From Hydractinia symbiolongicarpus (lineage: Eukaryota > Cnidaria > Hydrozoa > Anthoathecata > Hydractiniidae): a stretch of 64,000 nucleotides of DNA. Below are positions 28,001 through 40,000 of the stretch, piece after piece. The position numbers were made by a program, and so were the translations under genes. Location: positions 28,543,851 through 28,607,850 of the forward strand of contig NC_079877.1 in the NCBI RefSeq assembly GCF_029227915.1, written 5' to 3'. The notes under the pieces were generated by a model, which saw only the letters and a list, made by a program, of their open reading frames with translations, was not told the origin of the DNA and ran no database searches. The first letter of the stretch is position 1; every line of letters begins with the position of its first letter.

Positions 28001-31000
28001 TATGTTAAGTTTAGCGTGCAAGAAAATAGAAATTACACTAACTGTTAAAATGTGCGTTTTTATAATTCATTCTTTGTTTGAAACGTTGTAGGTGATATAT
28101 GTCCGGTAGGTCATTACTGTCTCAAAGGAAGTGCAAAACCAACAGAATGTCCAGCAGGTAAATACTGTCAACATGCTGGTTTGGAATCTCCATCTGGAAA
28201 CTGTAGTGCTGGGTATTACTGCACTGGAAAGTCAACAACTCCAAGACAAGTCGATTGTCCAACAGGACACTATTGTCCTTCAGGAGTTCCTGCTCCTCGG
28301 TCTTGTTCAGCTGGCAAATTCTCGAATAATACTAATAATGAAAAGGAAAGTGATTGTATGAATTGCACAGCTGGTTGGTATTGTGAAACAGAAGGTTTAT
28401 CAAGAGAAACTGATCAATGTGCTGCAAGGTAATTACTACCTATCGTGACTAATTTAATTTAAATTTAATTTATTATTTTCATTTAAATGTAATTTATGCT
28501 GTCTTCTCCAATTACATGTTTCCCTTTTCGTTTAAGATATTATTGTCCTGGTGGTCAATCTTCTGCAACACCATCCGCCTTTGCTTGCTTGCCAGGTCAC
28601 TACTGTCCAACAGGGTCACCATATCCTATCCCCTGTGGCAATGGTACGTACCAGAATGCTTCCACACAAGATTCGTGTATAGAATGTCCACCTGGTTTTT
28701 ATTGCGATCCATCAGAAGGGCCTGTAGTTACACCTAAACACTGTCCGACTGGTCATTACTGCCCAGCTGGCACATCCTACAAAAAATTGTATCCCTGCAA
28801 AGCTGGAACATTTGGTCCTGATGCTGGCTTTGCAAGCATAGTCCAATGTCTAGATTGTGTTAATGGAACGTACTGCGAAACAGACGGATTATCTGCACCT
28901 ACTGGAAAATGTTATGCTGGTTATTATTGTTTGAAAGCTGCCAAATCACCAACTCCTATCAAGTATATTAACGCTTCGAAATGGATGTTCAGTTTTTACA
29001 ATGATATATGCCCAAAAGGTTTCTTTTGCCCGAATGGTACAGCAGACCCTCAGCCTTGTCGTAGAGGTTATTATTCTGGAAAGTTAGGCTTACGTTCTTG
29101 GGACCAATGCGACAAATGCCCTGTTGGAAAGTATTGTGATATGATTGGAGCAAAAGAAATAACAAACCCTCCAAATTGTTCTGCGGGTTATGTTTGTGTT
29201 TCTGCTTCTTATACACCCAGGCCTACTGATGGAGTACGTGGCTACATGTGTCCAAAGGGATTTTACTGTCCAGAAGGTATGGAATCCTAATTTTATATGC
29301 TTGTTCCAATGCTGGAGTATATGTGCTAAGAAGAAGTCTCATTAGAAGTGAATTTGTGAGTAACAATAGCTTCCCTTTAAATTGAGGAATTTTATTTTTA
29401 TTAACTTTATTTTAGGTACCCACGTTGAGAGAAGTTGTCTTCCAGGCACATATCAAGCTAATAGAGCTCAGGGAAACTGTACCTTATGTGAACCGGGCTA
29501 TATGTGTCCCGATTATAACATGTCAAAACCAATTCACTGTAAACCTGGCTTCTACTGTCCTGGAGGTATGGCTAAACCATGTCCACCTGGTACGTATAAC
29601 AACAGAAGTGATGTCAGTTTGGATGGCGCGTGTGCTGATTGTCCCCGTGGTATGTATTGTGAAGGACGTGGTAACAAATATCCAGATGGTTTCTGTGAAG
29701 AAGGGTTCTATTGCGAAGGTGGTGCGGCAACAAAGTCACCAAATGCTAGCCATCCACGTTACCTTTTAAATGGACCGTGCCCAGCTGGTCATTACTGTCC
29801 AACGGGCACATTTTCACCCAAAGAATGTCCTCTTGGAACTTATAGAGACAACAGGGGTGCAAAAAGCGCTTCTGATTGTTATCCGTGCAAGCCTGGTTTC
29901 TATTGTGATCGCAGTGGCTTAACTGAAAGCACTAAAGCTTGCAAAGAGGGATGGTACTGTCCAAGTGGGTATAACAACACTGTGCCGACACCACGTAACT
30001 TTACATGCTGGGTGGGCCATTATTGTCCTAATGGCACCAGTACACCGAGAGAATGTGAAAGAGGTTCGTTAGTATCGTTTTACAAAGTAATTATCCTTTT
30101 TTGATTGTTCTTATTATTTTTATTTATTTCTATTGATAGGTACATACCAACCAAGTCGTATGCAGAGTTCTTGCATCGACTGTCCAGCTGGATACTATTG
30201 TAAGAATAAAGTTTCTGAACTTGTTGAATGTCCTCCCAGATATTACTGTCCAAGTCGAACTGAAATTCCGATCTTGTGTCCAAATGGAACCTTTTCTGAA
30301 AACAAAACTGGACTTGTAACTGCAGGAGATTGTCCTCCATGTCCTGCAGGAAGTTTTTGCAAAACAGGTAAACATAGGAGAAGACTTTTGTTAATGGTCA
30401 TTTGGCTGTATTTTGTTATTGTTTTTCAATTACATGAAATAACGACATTTCTGTCTAGTTATGTTATCTTGCCGGTGTTCAAGGCAATTTGCCACAATTG
30501 AGTAATGAGCAAAAAATATGGGTCATTACTCAAATTTACCCCTTAAATTGCTATGAAATATCTAAACCAGTACAATATAATAACAGGAGAATAATTTTGT
30601 TTAGTTTGACAACCTAAGTAACCTGACTTCTTTTTAAATTTTTTCCCTAAAAATGGGATTTTATCGTTCGAAATTATGTCAAACCTTTCTTGAATAAGCT
30701 TTATTTATCTACTACAAAGTCTAAGTAGATTGTCCTAATGCAATTCAGAATTGAATTAAATGGATTTGATACAGTACAATTTTTTGAACATGTTTCAACC
30801 GGTTAAGATAAAAGTCTTTTTTAAGCTAGTAAACAATTTAAAATTTATAAAACAGTTTTTCGTAAAGGGTTTTGGCAACATCATTAAAGATGAAGTTGTT
30901 GACAAAATCTTTTTTATTTCTTTGTGGAAAGCTAGTTTTTGTTAATTATAGCTCAGAATGTTTCTAGTGAAAAACACTCTAACCACACTTCAAATATACA

Positions 31001-34000
31001 GTTAGCGTCCGTGTAGGTTTGTTAGATTAAGGATGATAAAACCACAATCTTTTTTGCTAATATTAAGGTATTTCTTTTTAATAGGTACTGTTGTTGGAAA
31101 ATGCTCAGCAGGTTATTGGTGTCAGGCTGGTAGTTTATCACCAACCCCTTCGAATGAAACGGACTCTAACATAACCAAAGCTGGTCCATGCCCACCGGGT
31201 GTGTATTGTCCTCTGGGAACCATAGTACCAGTCGGTTGTCCAAATGGAACTTTTAAAGATTATTATGGTGGTGTTGGATCTAAAGATGATTGCTGGCCTT
31301 GTCCTGCTGGTCAGGAATGTTTCGAAGGTGAATATATTTGCTATTTTTAGCATTTTTGCGAAATGACTATTATTGTTGTATGTGACTGGGGTGCATGTAT
31401 AGCACAATAACCTATATTATAATGCTCGCCGTAAGTCTGTCTGTCCGTCTATCTGTCTTTCCGTCCGTCCATCCGGAGTAGCGAAGGGCGTGTTTTTATT
31501 GATTGTTGCACGTTCTAGCGACTAGTTTAAACTAAAAGGATACAGAAAATGATTCTGCAAAATGCAACTGTTCCATAATTGTAAACAATGGATATCCAAT
31601 CTAAACAATCGGTGCAGTGACAAGTTCGTTTGTATCCACGGACATCCATTTATATGTTATGGCATAGATATAGATATATACCTCGCGATACCTTTTCCAC
31701 AAAAAAATATTTTAATGTTGCTTTCGCTGTGTGTTTTATTCTCATTTAGGCGCGTCATTTTTTCTTTAGTCATTGCTATTCTTTATCCCTGCTTACGTTT
31801 CTTTAGGTGATTCCCGCATTCATCCATGCCCTAGTGGTAAGTACTGTCCACGAGGACATTTGCCTATTGACTGTCCCATCCTAACGTATCGTGACAAAGA
31901 ATGGGGACAAAATATATCCGATTGTTTCCCCTGTCCATCTGGTTATTGGTGTCATCGAAAGGGGATGTCCACTTACAATACGACACTCTGTCCGGTGGGT
32001 CGATATTGTTCTGAGGGTCAGATCCCTGTATGGTGTCCTGCTGGAAGAAGAAGAATCTTACCTGGAGCATGGGATGCCGATCAGTGTACTCCTTGCCCAT
32101 CTGGATTTTACTGTCCATTTGCTGCTACCAATTACAGCGGTATTCCATGTCCTTCAAGAACCTTTTGTCAAAACAATATAACAGATGGTGCCGCAATACC
32201 ACAAGGCTGTCCTGGTGGCTTCTGGTGTCCTGCACAAACTGGAAAGCCTAACTCATGTCCTGGTGAGTTGTTGTGTTTGTTTTTAATGCGCTATTAAACT
32301 AAACTGTCGTGTCTTCTTGTAGTTGTTTGGGTTGGGTTCTTAACTTATTTGTTTATTTGTTTGCCTTGTATAACTTTTCAATCCGTGTCGCTGTAGATAA
32401 ATTATTAAATTTTGTCACACTTTGTAACATGTTTACCAAAGAGCTTAGAAGTATATTCTGAGGATATTTTTCAATCTTTACAACTGTTTTTTATTTCTAC
32501 TATGACATACATAGGTGGTTACTTCTGTCCAAATGCAACAGATGCTCCCTTTCGTTGTGAGTATCCGTTTTACTGTCCTCCAGAAAGCTCCCACCAACAC
32601 ATATGTCCTCTTGGTTTTAAAGCAGTAGCGACAGAGGGTAACAGAACATCTGTGGAGGAATCATGTTTGGTGTGCCCTGCTGGATTTTATGGAAACCATG
32701 TTTTAAGATTAAATTGCACTGAATGCCCAGCAGGTTATTATTGCCCACTGGGAACAAAAGATCCTTATGAGTTTCCATGTCCCAGAGGATATTATTGTCC
32801 TGCAAGATCTGTTGAAGGGGTATGTAAACTTCTTTATAGTTAGTGTGACAATTATGTGGTGATGATATAAAAATATATCTACCTGAAAACAGTTTTAAAA
32901 GAGCACACCACATGTTGTTGAAATATTTTGTGTAGTGATTTGACTGGCTACTACTTCTTAACTTTCGCACAAAGTAAAAAAAATAAAAAAGGGTTCAACA
33001 AGGTTTAATTACATTTTTTCGCAGAGAAACAAGTTTTCAACAGTAAAGAGAAGCAATTTTCAATGACAACGGCTTTGCAATATGTCAGTGAAAAAAATAT
33101 GTGGTATTCATCCTTAGTTTAATAGTGTATCTTCTATAAAGTGTAAAAATATGTAAACTCATCCTTCCACAATGTGTGCAATAATAGGTGCCTTGCCAAC
33201 CAGGCATGTATGGTAACGTAACCAAGGGAACTAAATCAAGCGACTGTCTACCATGTCCTGAAAACACGTTCAACAATCTGAAAGGGATGGAAGCGTGTCG
33301 TCCTTGCGGAAGCAGTGCACTAGCAGAACCTGGTCAGGTGAAGTGCACTTGTATTGGATTGCACCGATCATTTCAAGTTTCTGATGGTTCATGCGAGTGT
33401 GAGAGTGGATTCATTTACTATGATGTCGTGGATGCAAAACAAGCAGAAGGAAATAGTGACAAGTCTTGTCAACCCATTGTAAGTTGCTGATGCGGTAAAT
33501 TCTCTATTTAGCACCTTGAACGCTAACCTGAAGAAGTCTCATGAAAAAGGCGAGGCCTTCATTAGAGGATTTAGCCTATGTTTGATTATGCCATTTGGGG
33601 GAATGCACAAAAATCCAAAAGCGCTATTTCGTAATAGTTCGTTAATTATTTTCTGATGCGAATATATATATATGTCGTGGCAAAAATATATATCTGCAAC
33701 GGAGAGCAGTTATTTGAAATAGCGGTAGAGTGCAGTTATTTGCAATTTAAAGGCGGGTTTCCACTCAAACGAATGTGGTCGAATCGATCGACGTCTATCG
33801 ATTCGACCACCCGCCTTGAGCTTTGAGATTTCCATAATAACCTATTTGTTTTTGTTATTGTACGGCTTCCTTTTTCTGGTTTTGAGGTAAAGAAAGAACA
33901 TGAAATCATTGGTACAACTAATTAGTAACTTGTTTAATTTTATAACAATCTCTTCAAGGTGGCTGAGAGATGTTCTGGAAATTACGCGCGAGAATCTAAC

Positions 34001-37000
34001 TCATTAAATTGCATCAACACAAAAGACATTCCTGGGGATTACTGCACGCCATCTTGTGGAACAGCAGGAGGAAATTTTAACGTGACCGAAGGTCGCTGCA
34101 CTTGTCGAGAATACACAGTACTTGATGAAGTATGTAACGCAACATGTCAGCTTCAAGCACCTAAGGTAAAGTTGCAACGTCATCATACTGGCCTTCTTAA
34201 TATGATTATCACATACAGATCTGGAAACACCACGATCATTCCTATTAAGAATGAATACGGTATCAATGATTTTGACTATGTACCAAGGAAATCTGAAATC
34301 GTTGATTTTAATACTGATGGTGTGTTTGGTATATTACCAAAAAATAATGGTGAGATTATCGACTTGTTAAACAGAAAGAGCACGCCAACATTGAACACTA
34401 CAAGGTTTAGACGGGACCTAAGTTACACGTATGTTGGTGATGCTTCAGTACCTGGTATTAGAGCTCCTGTTGTCTGCATCAATGTTGGTCAAGTTGTGAT
34501 ATTTTCAATTAATGTGAATGCAGAGAATAGATCGGCGAGTAACTATCCACGTTACAGCAAGAATCATTTGTTCAACACAAATCCTTACTTTGATTATGGT
34601 CAGTTCAGACAGTTGCATTTGCTGATCCAAAAGACGAACCTCACGATCTCAACATTTGCAAATGTTTTCTCCGAACCAGGAAAATTTGTATTTTACGACA
34701 ACGCTGTTCATCAACGTGAAGTCATTGTTGTTGTTCCAGAACTGGGATCGTCTTGTCCCGCCCGTATGGGTGCACAAGATCCTGTTATTCTCACTATGTT
34801 TAGTGTGGGTCCAAAACATGTAAGTAAGATTCGTTAGTATGTTTTTGTGTTCTCCTCTTTAGAAATATGTTATGTTAACAATTGTATAAAGGGGAAATTG
34901 TGTCTTTTTTTAAGGTACGAAATGTAGCTCCAAACTGGGACATCATTTGGGCTGTGATTGGTGTAATGTTTGTTCTTATTTTACTGCTCGTTTTATTGGC
35001 TATACTCTGGAGACCACAAGCTATTGGTACGAAACATTATCTTTTTAATTGTTGTAAAAGTCGAATTCACTATGTATGTAAGATAACAACACAAAATGGA
35101 GGTCACTTTTAGACTACTTTAATTTTTATAGATTTTGAAATGTAAAACGACTCTTAAGGTGTCAGCTTAAGTTGTTAAGATATACTAACCATGACATATT
35201 TTAGGTATTTATCCACTGAATATTTTGCGACCTAAGTATAAGAGCCTTGGTGCACCCATTCCTGTTGTTCCCTTACCTGGTATTGCTGACAATCCAGATG
35301 GTCTTGGGCCAAGAGGAGATCCAGAGGGAGCGGTGAGCAACATTGAACCATATTCTACCCAATATGGAGGAAGTGAAAACGGATTGTTAGAAAATTTTAA
35401 TGTTAGAACTATGTATGATAAATTAGAAGATCAAACATTGCACATTTCGTCGCAATTGGCACGACATCAAGCAGATCTTCGCGGCTTTTATGACCGCATC
35501 TCACAACAAAGTGAAGGATTGAAGAACATGCTTGAAAATTTGGATGTATCTAAACTCGCTCAAGCCACAGAAAAAGCTGCTGAAATGCAAGCTAATGAAG
35601 AGCACTTTACTGAGAACATGCAAACAGAAAGTAGGTCCCGCTGTTATCTATACTAAAAGTTCTTCAACCATAATAGTCGAATTTATTTTCTATAAAATAT
35701 TTTTTTGCGTTTTTTCCTCATTCTTAAAAATGGATGCAGTATTCGGAAAAAAAGAATTTGTTTAATGACGTCACAACTGACCTCTATGCTTGAGATTTAA
35801 AATGGAAAGCTGCAAATTAAGAAAGTGTTGATTGTAGCAGCAATGCCACCACGACGTTAATAACAAAACTAATTTCGTGAAAAGTACTTTGTATTTACTT
35901 GCTGTTCTTAGGGTCAGGCTGCGATAATTATGATAGTTTTGCAAAAAAATTCAAAGTCTCATTTGCGATAACAAATATACGTACAGAATGAACACAACAA
36001 TTTTATGTAATTAAACCCCTCTATGAAATGTGATTCAATTGCAAATTGTTGGTGATATTTAATTTCTAAGTCAATTTCTAAGGTACTTGCTTTCTTTGAA
36101 GGTTCCCAGCAAGGTGTTGTAAAGGACCCATCCATGCAATATGCGTTAACAGGAGGAGCTGCAGCTCGAGAAGCAGAACTGCAAAGAACGCTACAAACAT
36201 TGTTAGACAGATATGGTGGTGCTCTACAGCCTATACCAGGTGGTGTAACGCCAGGTATGAGTAAATGTAACACATTCCCCTTGAAGAAATTGAGAAAGAA
36301 TTTGATTTTGAAACTTTTCATGAAAATACACTGTAGGCTGTTGGTTTTTAATTTAGCCATGTAAATGTTATTTACTTTACTTTAAATCTATAGGAGCAGC
36401 ACCATGGGGTGGTTTGCCTAGCCATCAGTATGCTGGCACTGGTGTTGGTGCTGGCTACCCAGGAGTAAACCCAATGGCATTTCAACAGGGTATGTGGAGT
36501 GGCATGCCAAATACTCAAGCGGCTGGAATCGGCGTTACAGGAGAACTGCCTGCAGGTGGACCCAATGCATTAGGATATACGTATGGTCAAAATGGAAACA
36601 TATCGTTGGACATGGCACAGCGAATGAAAGGTGCTGGTGGTCCGGGAATGGGAGCTGGTGTGCAGTTTCAAGCTGGTGATTTTGGTAGTTTACTGCAGAC
36701 GATGAATGCAGAACGCATGCAGTTGGAAGGAGAATTGAGAGAGGAAGAAGATAGAGCAATGAGAGAATTTTCAGATAAAAAGGTATGTATGTTCCGAAAT
36801 GATAAAAAAAACATTTAGAATGAAGAATATTAACGTGGGTTAACTAAAATTGTAGTTGTTATAAATAAAATCTACTCGTCCTGAAATGTTCTTTATAGTC
36901 TATGAAAAAACATTTTTAAATGCAAAGAAACATAAATTAATTTACTAGAATAAAATTAAATAGGTTTAATCATATGTTCTTAGAAATTAAGGTATGCCAG

Positions 37001-40000
37001 TCGTGAATCCGCGGAAAAATCCACGAAAATTCACCCTTCCAGCTACTATCTTTGGCTTGCAAACACGTTGTGAACATAATAACAATACCCTTATTTTGAG
37101 AATCTATATTAATTTTAAAATAATCCAGTTTTCTGGGATATCAGAAAATGCAGGATAGTGCAATAACTTAACAATCCAGGTTTATAATTTACTACGTCGT
37201 TATTTTGCATAATTCTATTGTGTTTTGTTTCGCTAATTTAAGGAGGCTGAAAGGCAAGAAATGATGAGTGACATGGCAAAACAATTGGTGGACCAATTAG
37301 CAGGTGTTATGGATCCTAACGAGATCAGTGCCATTATGGAAAGACACAATCAACAGTTGATGGAAATGGAGGAGTTATTTATGAAGGATAAAGACAAAGA
37401 ACAGCAAGAGCTGATCGAGAAACTCGCTGAAAAGAGACAGAAAAAAATTGACGCATTGAGGTGGAAACATGAGCAGCTAGTAAGTGCTGAAGAAATTTAT
37501 TTTTTGAGGATTTTTAATGTAAAATTCAACCGGTAACGGTCAAAAACTGTCACCTTTCCATAAGGTAGTAAATTTACGCCTGAAAAATTCCTTGCAAGCG
37601 CAATATGTCTTGTTTGCTTGGTTCATAAGATGAACTGGTATTCTTGAGCGTTCGCTTCCAGTGCGAAAGGCCGTGAGTTTAATCTCCATCGAAGTCATGC
37701 TACAGACTATAAAGTATGAATCCATCCTTTCTGTTCAGCATAAGAATAGAACCGATCTCTTCGTGGATTGTCTAGTTGAGTTGCTGTGCTTTCACCACTT
37801 TGGTGGTTTAAGTAGCAGCTTTAAGTGCATTAGGACTTTATTAGTGGTACCCTGATTGGTGACAGTGCCAATTGGACCTGAAGAGGCTATTCAGTGTAAA
37901 CAATATTAATGATGCTTTAATCAGGATAGCATGTTAAACGAATTGCTATACTTTTACTCAGGCTTTGCAAAACAACATCAAGCTGGCAGAACTAGATTCC
38001 ATAGCGAATCTACCAGCAGAGATAGGAGCACAGCAAAGCGCACTAGATCTTGCTGTTCTTGAGAAAAGCAAAGCACAAGCCGATGGTGAAGCGGAGCTGG
38101 CTAGCAATGATGCGAAGGAATATGGTAACCTTATGAGTGATAAGTTCTCAAGACAGATGGTAAGTCATACTGTTTCTGTTTGTTTACGAAGTCAACAATG
38201 GCAAGGGGTTATCCTTCAGTACATATAAGTAGAGCGTTGTTTTATCAAAGATTTTATTAAGTAACTGGTTGCATCTACTTAAACGGTTCTCTGTCTAAAA
38301 ATCTCCCAATTTTTTCCAAATCTAAAGTTTCCTCAAAAATCTTGGTTTGTTATCTTTAATGATATGTTACGTTCAAATTAATTAGAAAAATATTAAAATT
38401 ACTTTTAAAGGATAAACTCGTTGAGAATGGTTCTCTCTTCGCTGACCAAGCTCAAGATCTCATGAACAGAGAGCTGGAGATGAATGGAAAAATGGAGCGT
38501 GATATGGAGATGAAGAAAGCTGCTCAACTGGCTGCATTCCATGACAAACTTGCTAAAAGGAAAGAGGAGAGAATGAAACAGCTGAGAGCTAAACAAGAGC
38601 TTGAAAGGGAGCAGGTTAGAATTTTTTTTGCATTAATTCTTTTTTACATGTTTAAATTATCATCAGAACCAAATTAAGTTTGCTGTGTGTAAGGTTAGGT
38701 TTTAATGTTATGTTTTCACAAACATACACAACTTGCAGAATGGTGATTATGATAGTGATGGTGATTGGTGATTCTTTAGCGTAACGTTGACTCATATTCG
38801 ATAAAAGATTCGTTAGAATTTCAAATTTTATGTGTGTTTTCTAGATGGTGTGTAATTTGTCACTCTTAATTCTTATCTTTCAGGCCTTGAAGAATGGCAA
38901 AGATGTTTCTGAATTAGACAAGAAACACGAACGCGAATGCGAAGTATTGGAGGCAATGTTCGATGCTGAAGAAGCAGAACAAAGTGCTGAGATCAACAAA
39001 AAATTAAATGGGGAACATAAAGATGCATTGCGTCAAGCTCATCGTGACTTGCTTGACCAGGTAATTATCGATACTTAAAAATTAAATCATTTTAGATGGT
39101 GTAGTGGCAGCGCATTAGACTTGTAATTGTTCGAGTCCCCACTCCGTCAAACTCTAAATGTAGTGTTGTCAGTTCCATTTGGATCCTTCTACTGCCCGTT
39201 AACCGGCTTGTGTGGAAGGCAATCAAGTAAGAGCAATGCTTTACGTATAACTAGCGGTAATGTAACATAGTTACAGTCTGGAGAGGAAAAGCCAACCGAT
39301 GAAATCCCCAAGGACAGTAAATTAACAATTATTTGAACTTCTGATGACAAGCAATGAACAATGTTACATGAATGTGCCAGTTACGGAAAGTTAGCTTAAT
39401 GTGATTTTTGTTGTTAAAAAGATTGCGCGGATTAATACACATATTCGAAGCCCGTAGTTGATGAGAGCTTATGCACGTTAGGAAAACACATCTTTTCTCT
39501 TTCAGATGGTTCAACAATACGATGTGGATTCTTCTGCAGCTCAAGCCATTGTTGATCAACTGAGAAAAGATAATGATGCTGTTATTGACAGCTTGGACAA
39601 AAAACGTGCAAAGAATCTGGAAGATTTAAAGGTATGTCACTGTTTATTTATTATTGTTATTCAATGCTTTTAATGTTATAAAACTTTGCGGTTAATTTTT
39701 TTGGTCTATTTAGTAATGTTGGATGTTCTGTTGTTCGGATCGTAATATAAAAAACGGGATGTTCTGAATTTTTATATTCTCTTTTATCAGTTTTTTAAAA
39801 GTGGTACTAGAAGAAAATGCACATATCATCAGAAATTATGTAGCATATCTTCCTTTACCCAAACTTCCCTTATCCTAAACTTACATTTTTAAAGAGCTTG
39901 TTTAAAAACTTCCGTTGACCGTTTTATTATTTCTTCTAGGCAAAATTAGAAGCACGTAAGAATCGTCGTCAAAATGATGTGAAACGTCAAGGACAGGAAG

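Larger units (their letters stand above)
14262..33478 (+). other. Main ectodomain: long cysteine-rich repeats, set 2
   Basis: Exons: 14262-14418, 14686-15022, 15749-16252, 16553-16810, 16926-17369, 17455-17840, 17945-18137, 18463-19329, 19418-19754, 19922-20163, 20557-20742, 21086-21298, 21516-21677, 22079-22727, 22834-23054, 23447-23737, 23815-25311, 25487-25774, 25917-26036, 26191-26472, 26634-26840, 26974-27396, 27639-27992, 28092-28428, 28537-29276, 29416-30063, 30140-30367, 31085-31327, 31807-32262, 32515-32819, 33188-33478. The repeat of roughly 75-80 residues reads C-P-x-G-T-Y-x-N-x-T-G, C-x2-C-x2-G-x-[YF]-C, P-x-G-x-C-x2-G-[YF]-[YF]-C, then C-P-x-G-x-[YF]-C-P-x-G-T-x2-P. Asn-Gly-Thr and similar sequons recur in most modules, predicting heavy N-glycosylation. 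Paired cysteines imply disulphides and an extracellular location. The last exon ends the array with a C-x-C turn and an FQxSDGSC segment. Confidence 0.88.

Noticed and set aside
1016-33478. EGF-like, TNF-receptor-like or laminin-type repeats
   Set aside because: Cysteine spacing and the C-P-x-G-x-Y-C-P words fit the GCC2/GCC3 ephrin-receptor-like pattern better; EGF and TNFR spacing is not maintained.
39090-39165. Functional tRNA gene
   Set aside because: Only A- and B-box-like heads are present; no complete cloverleaf can be drawn, so a SINE is the better call.
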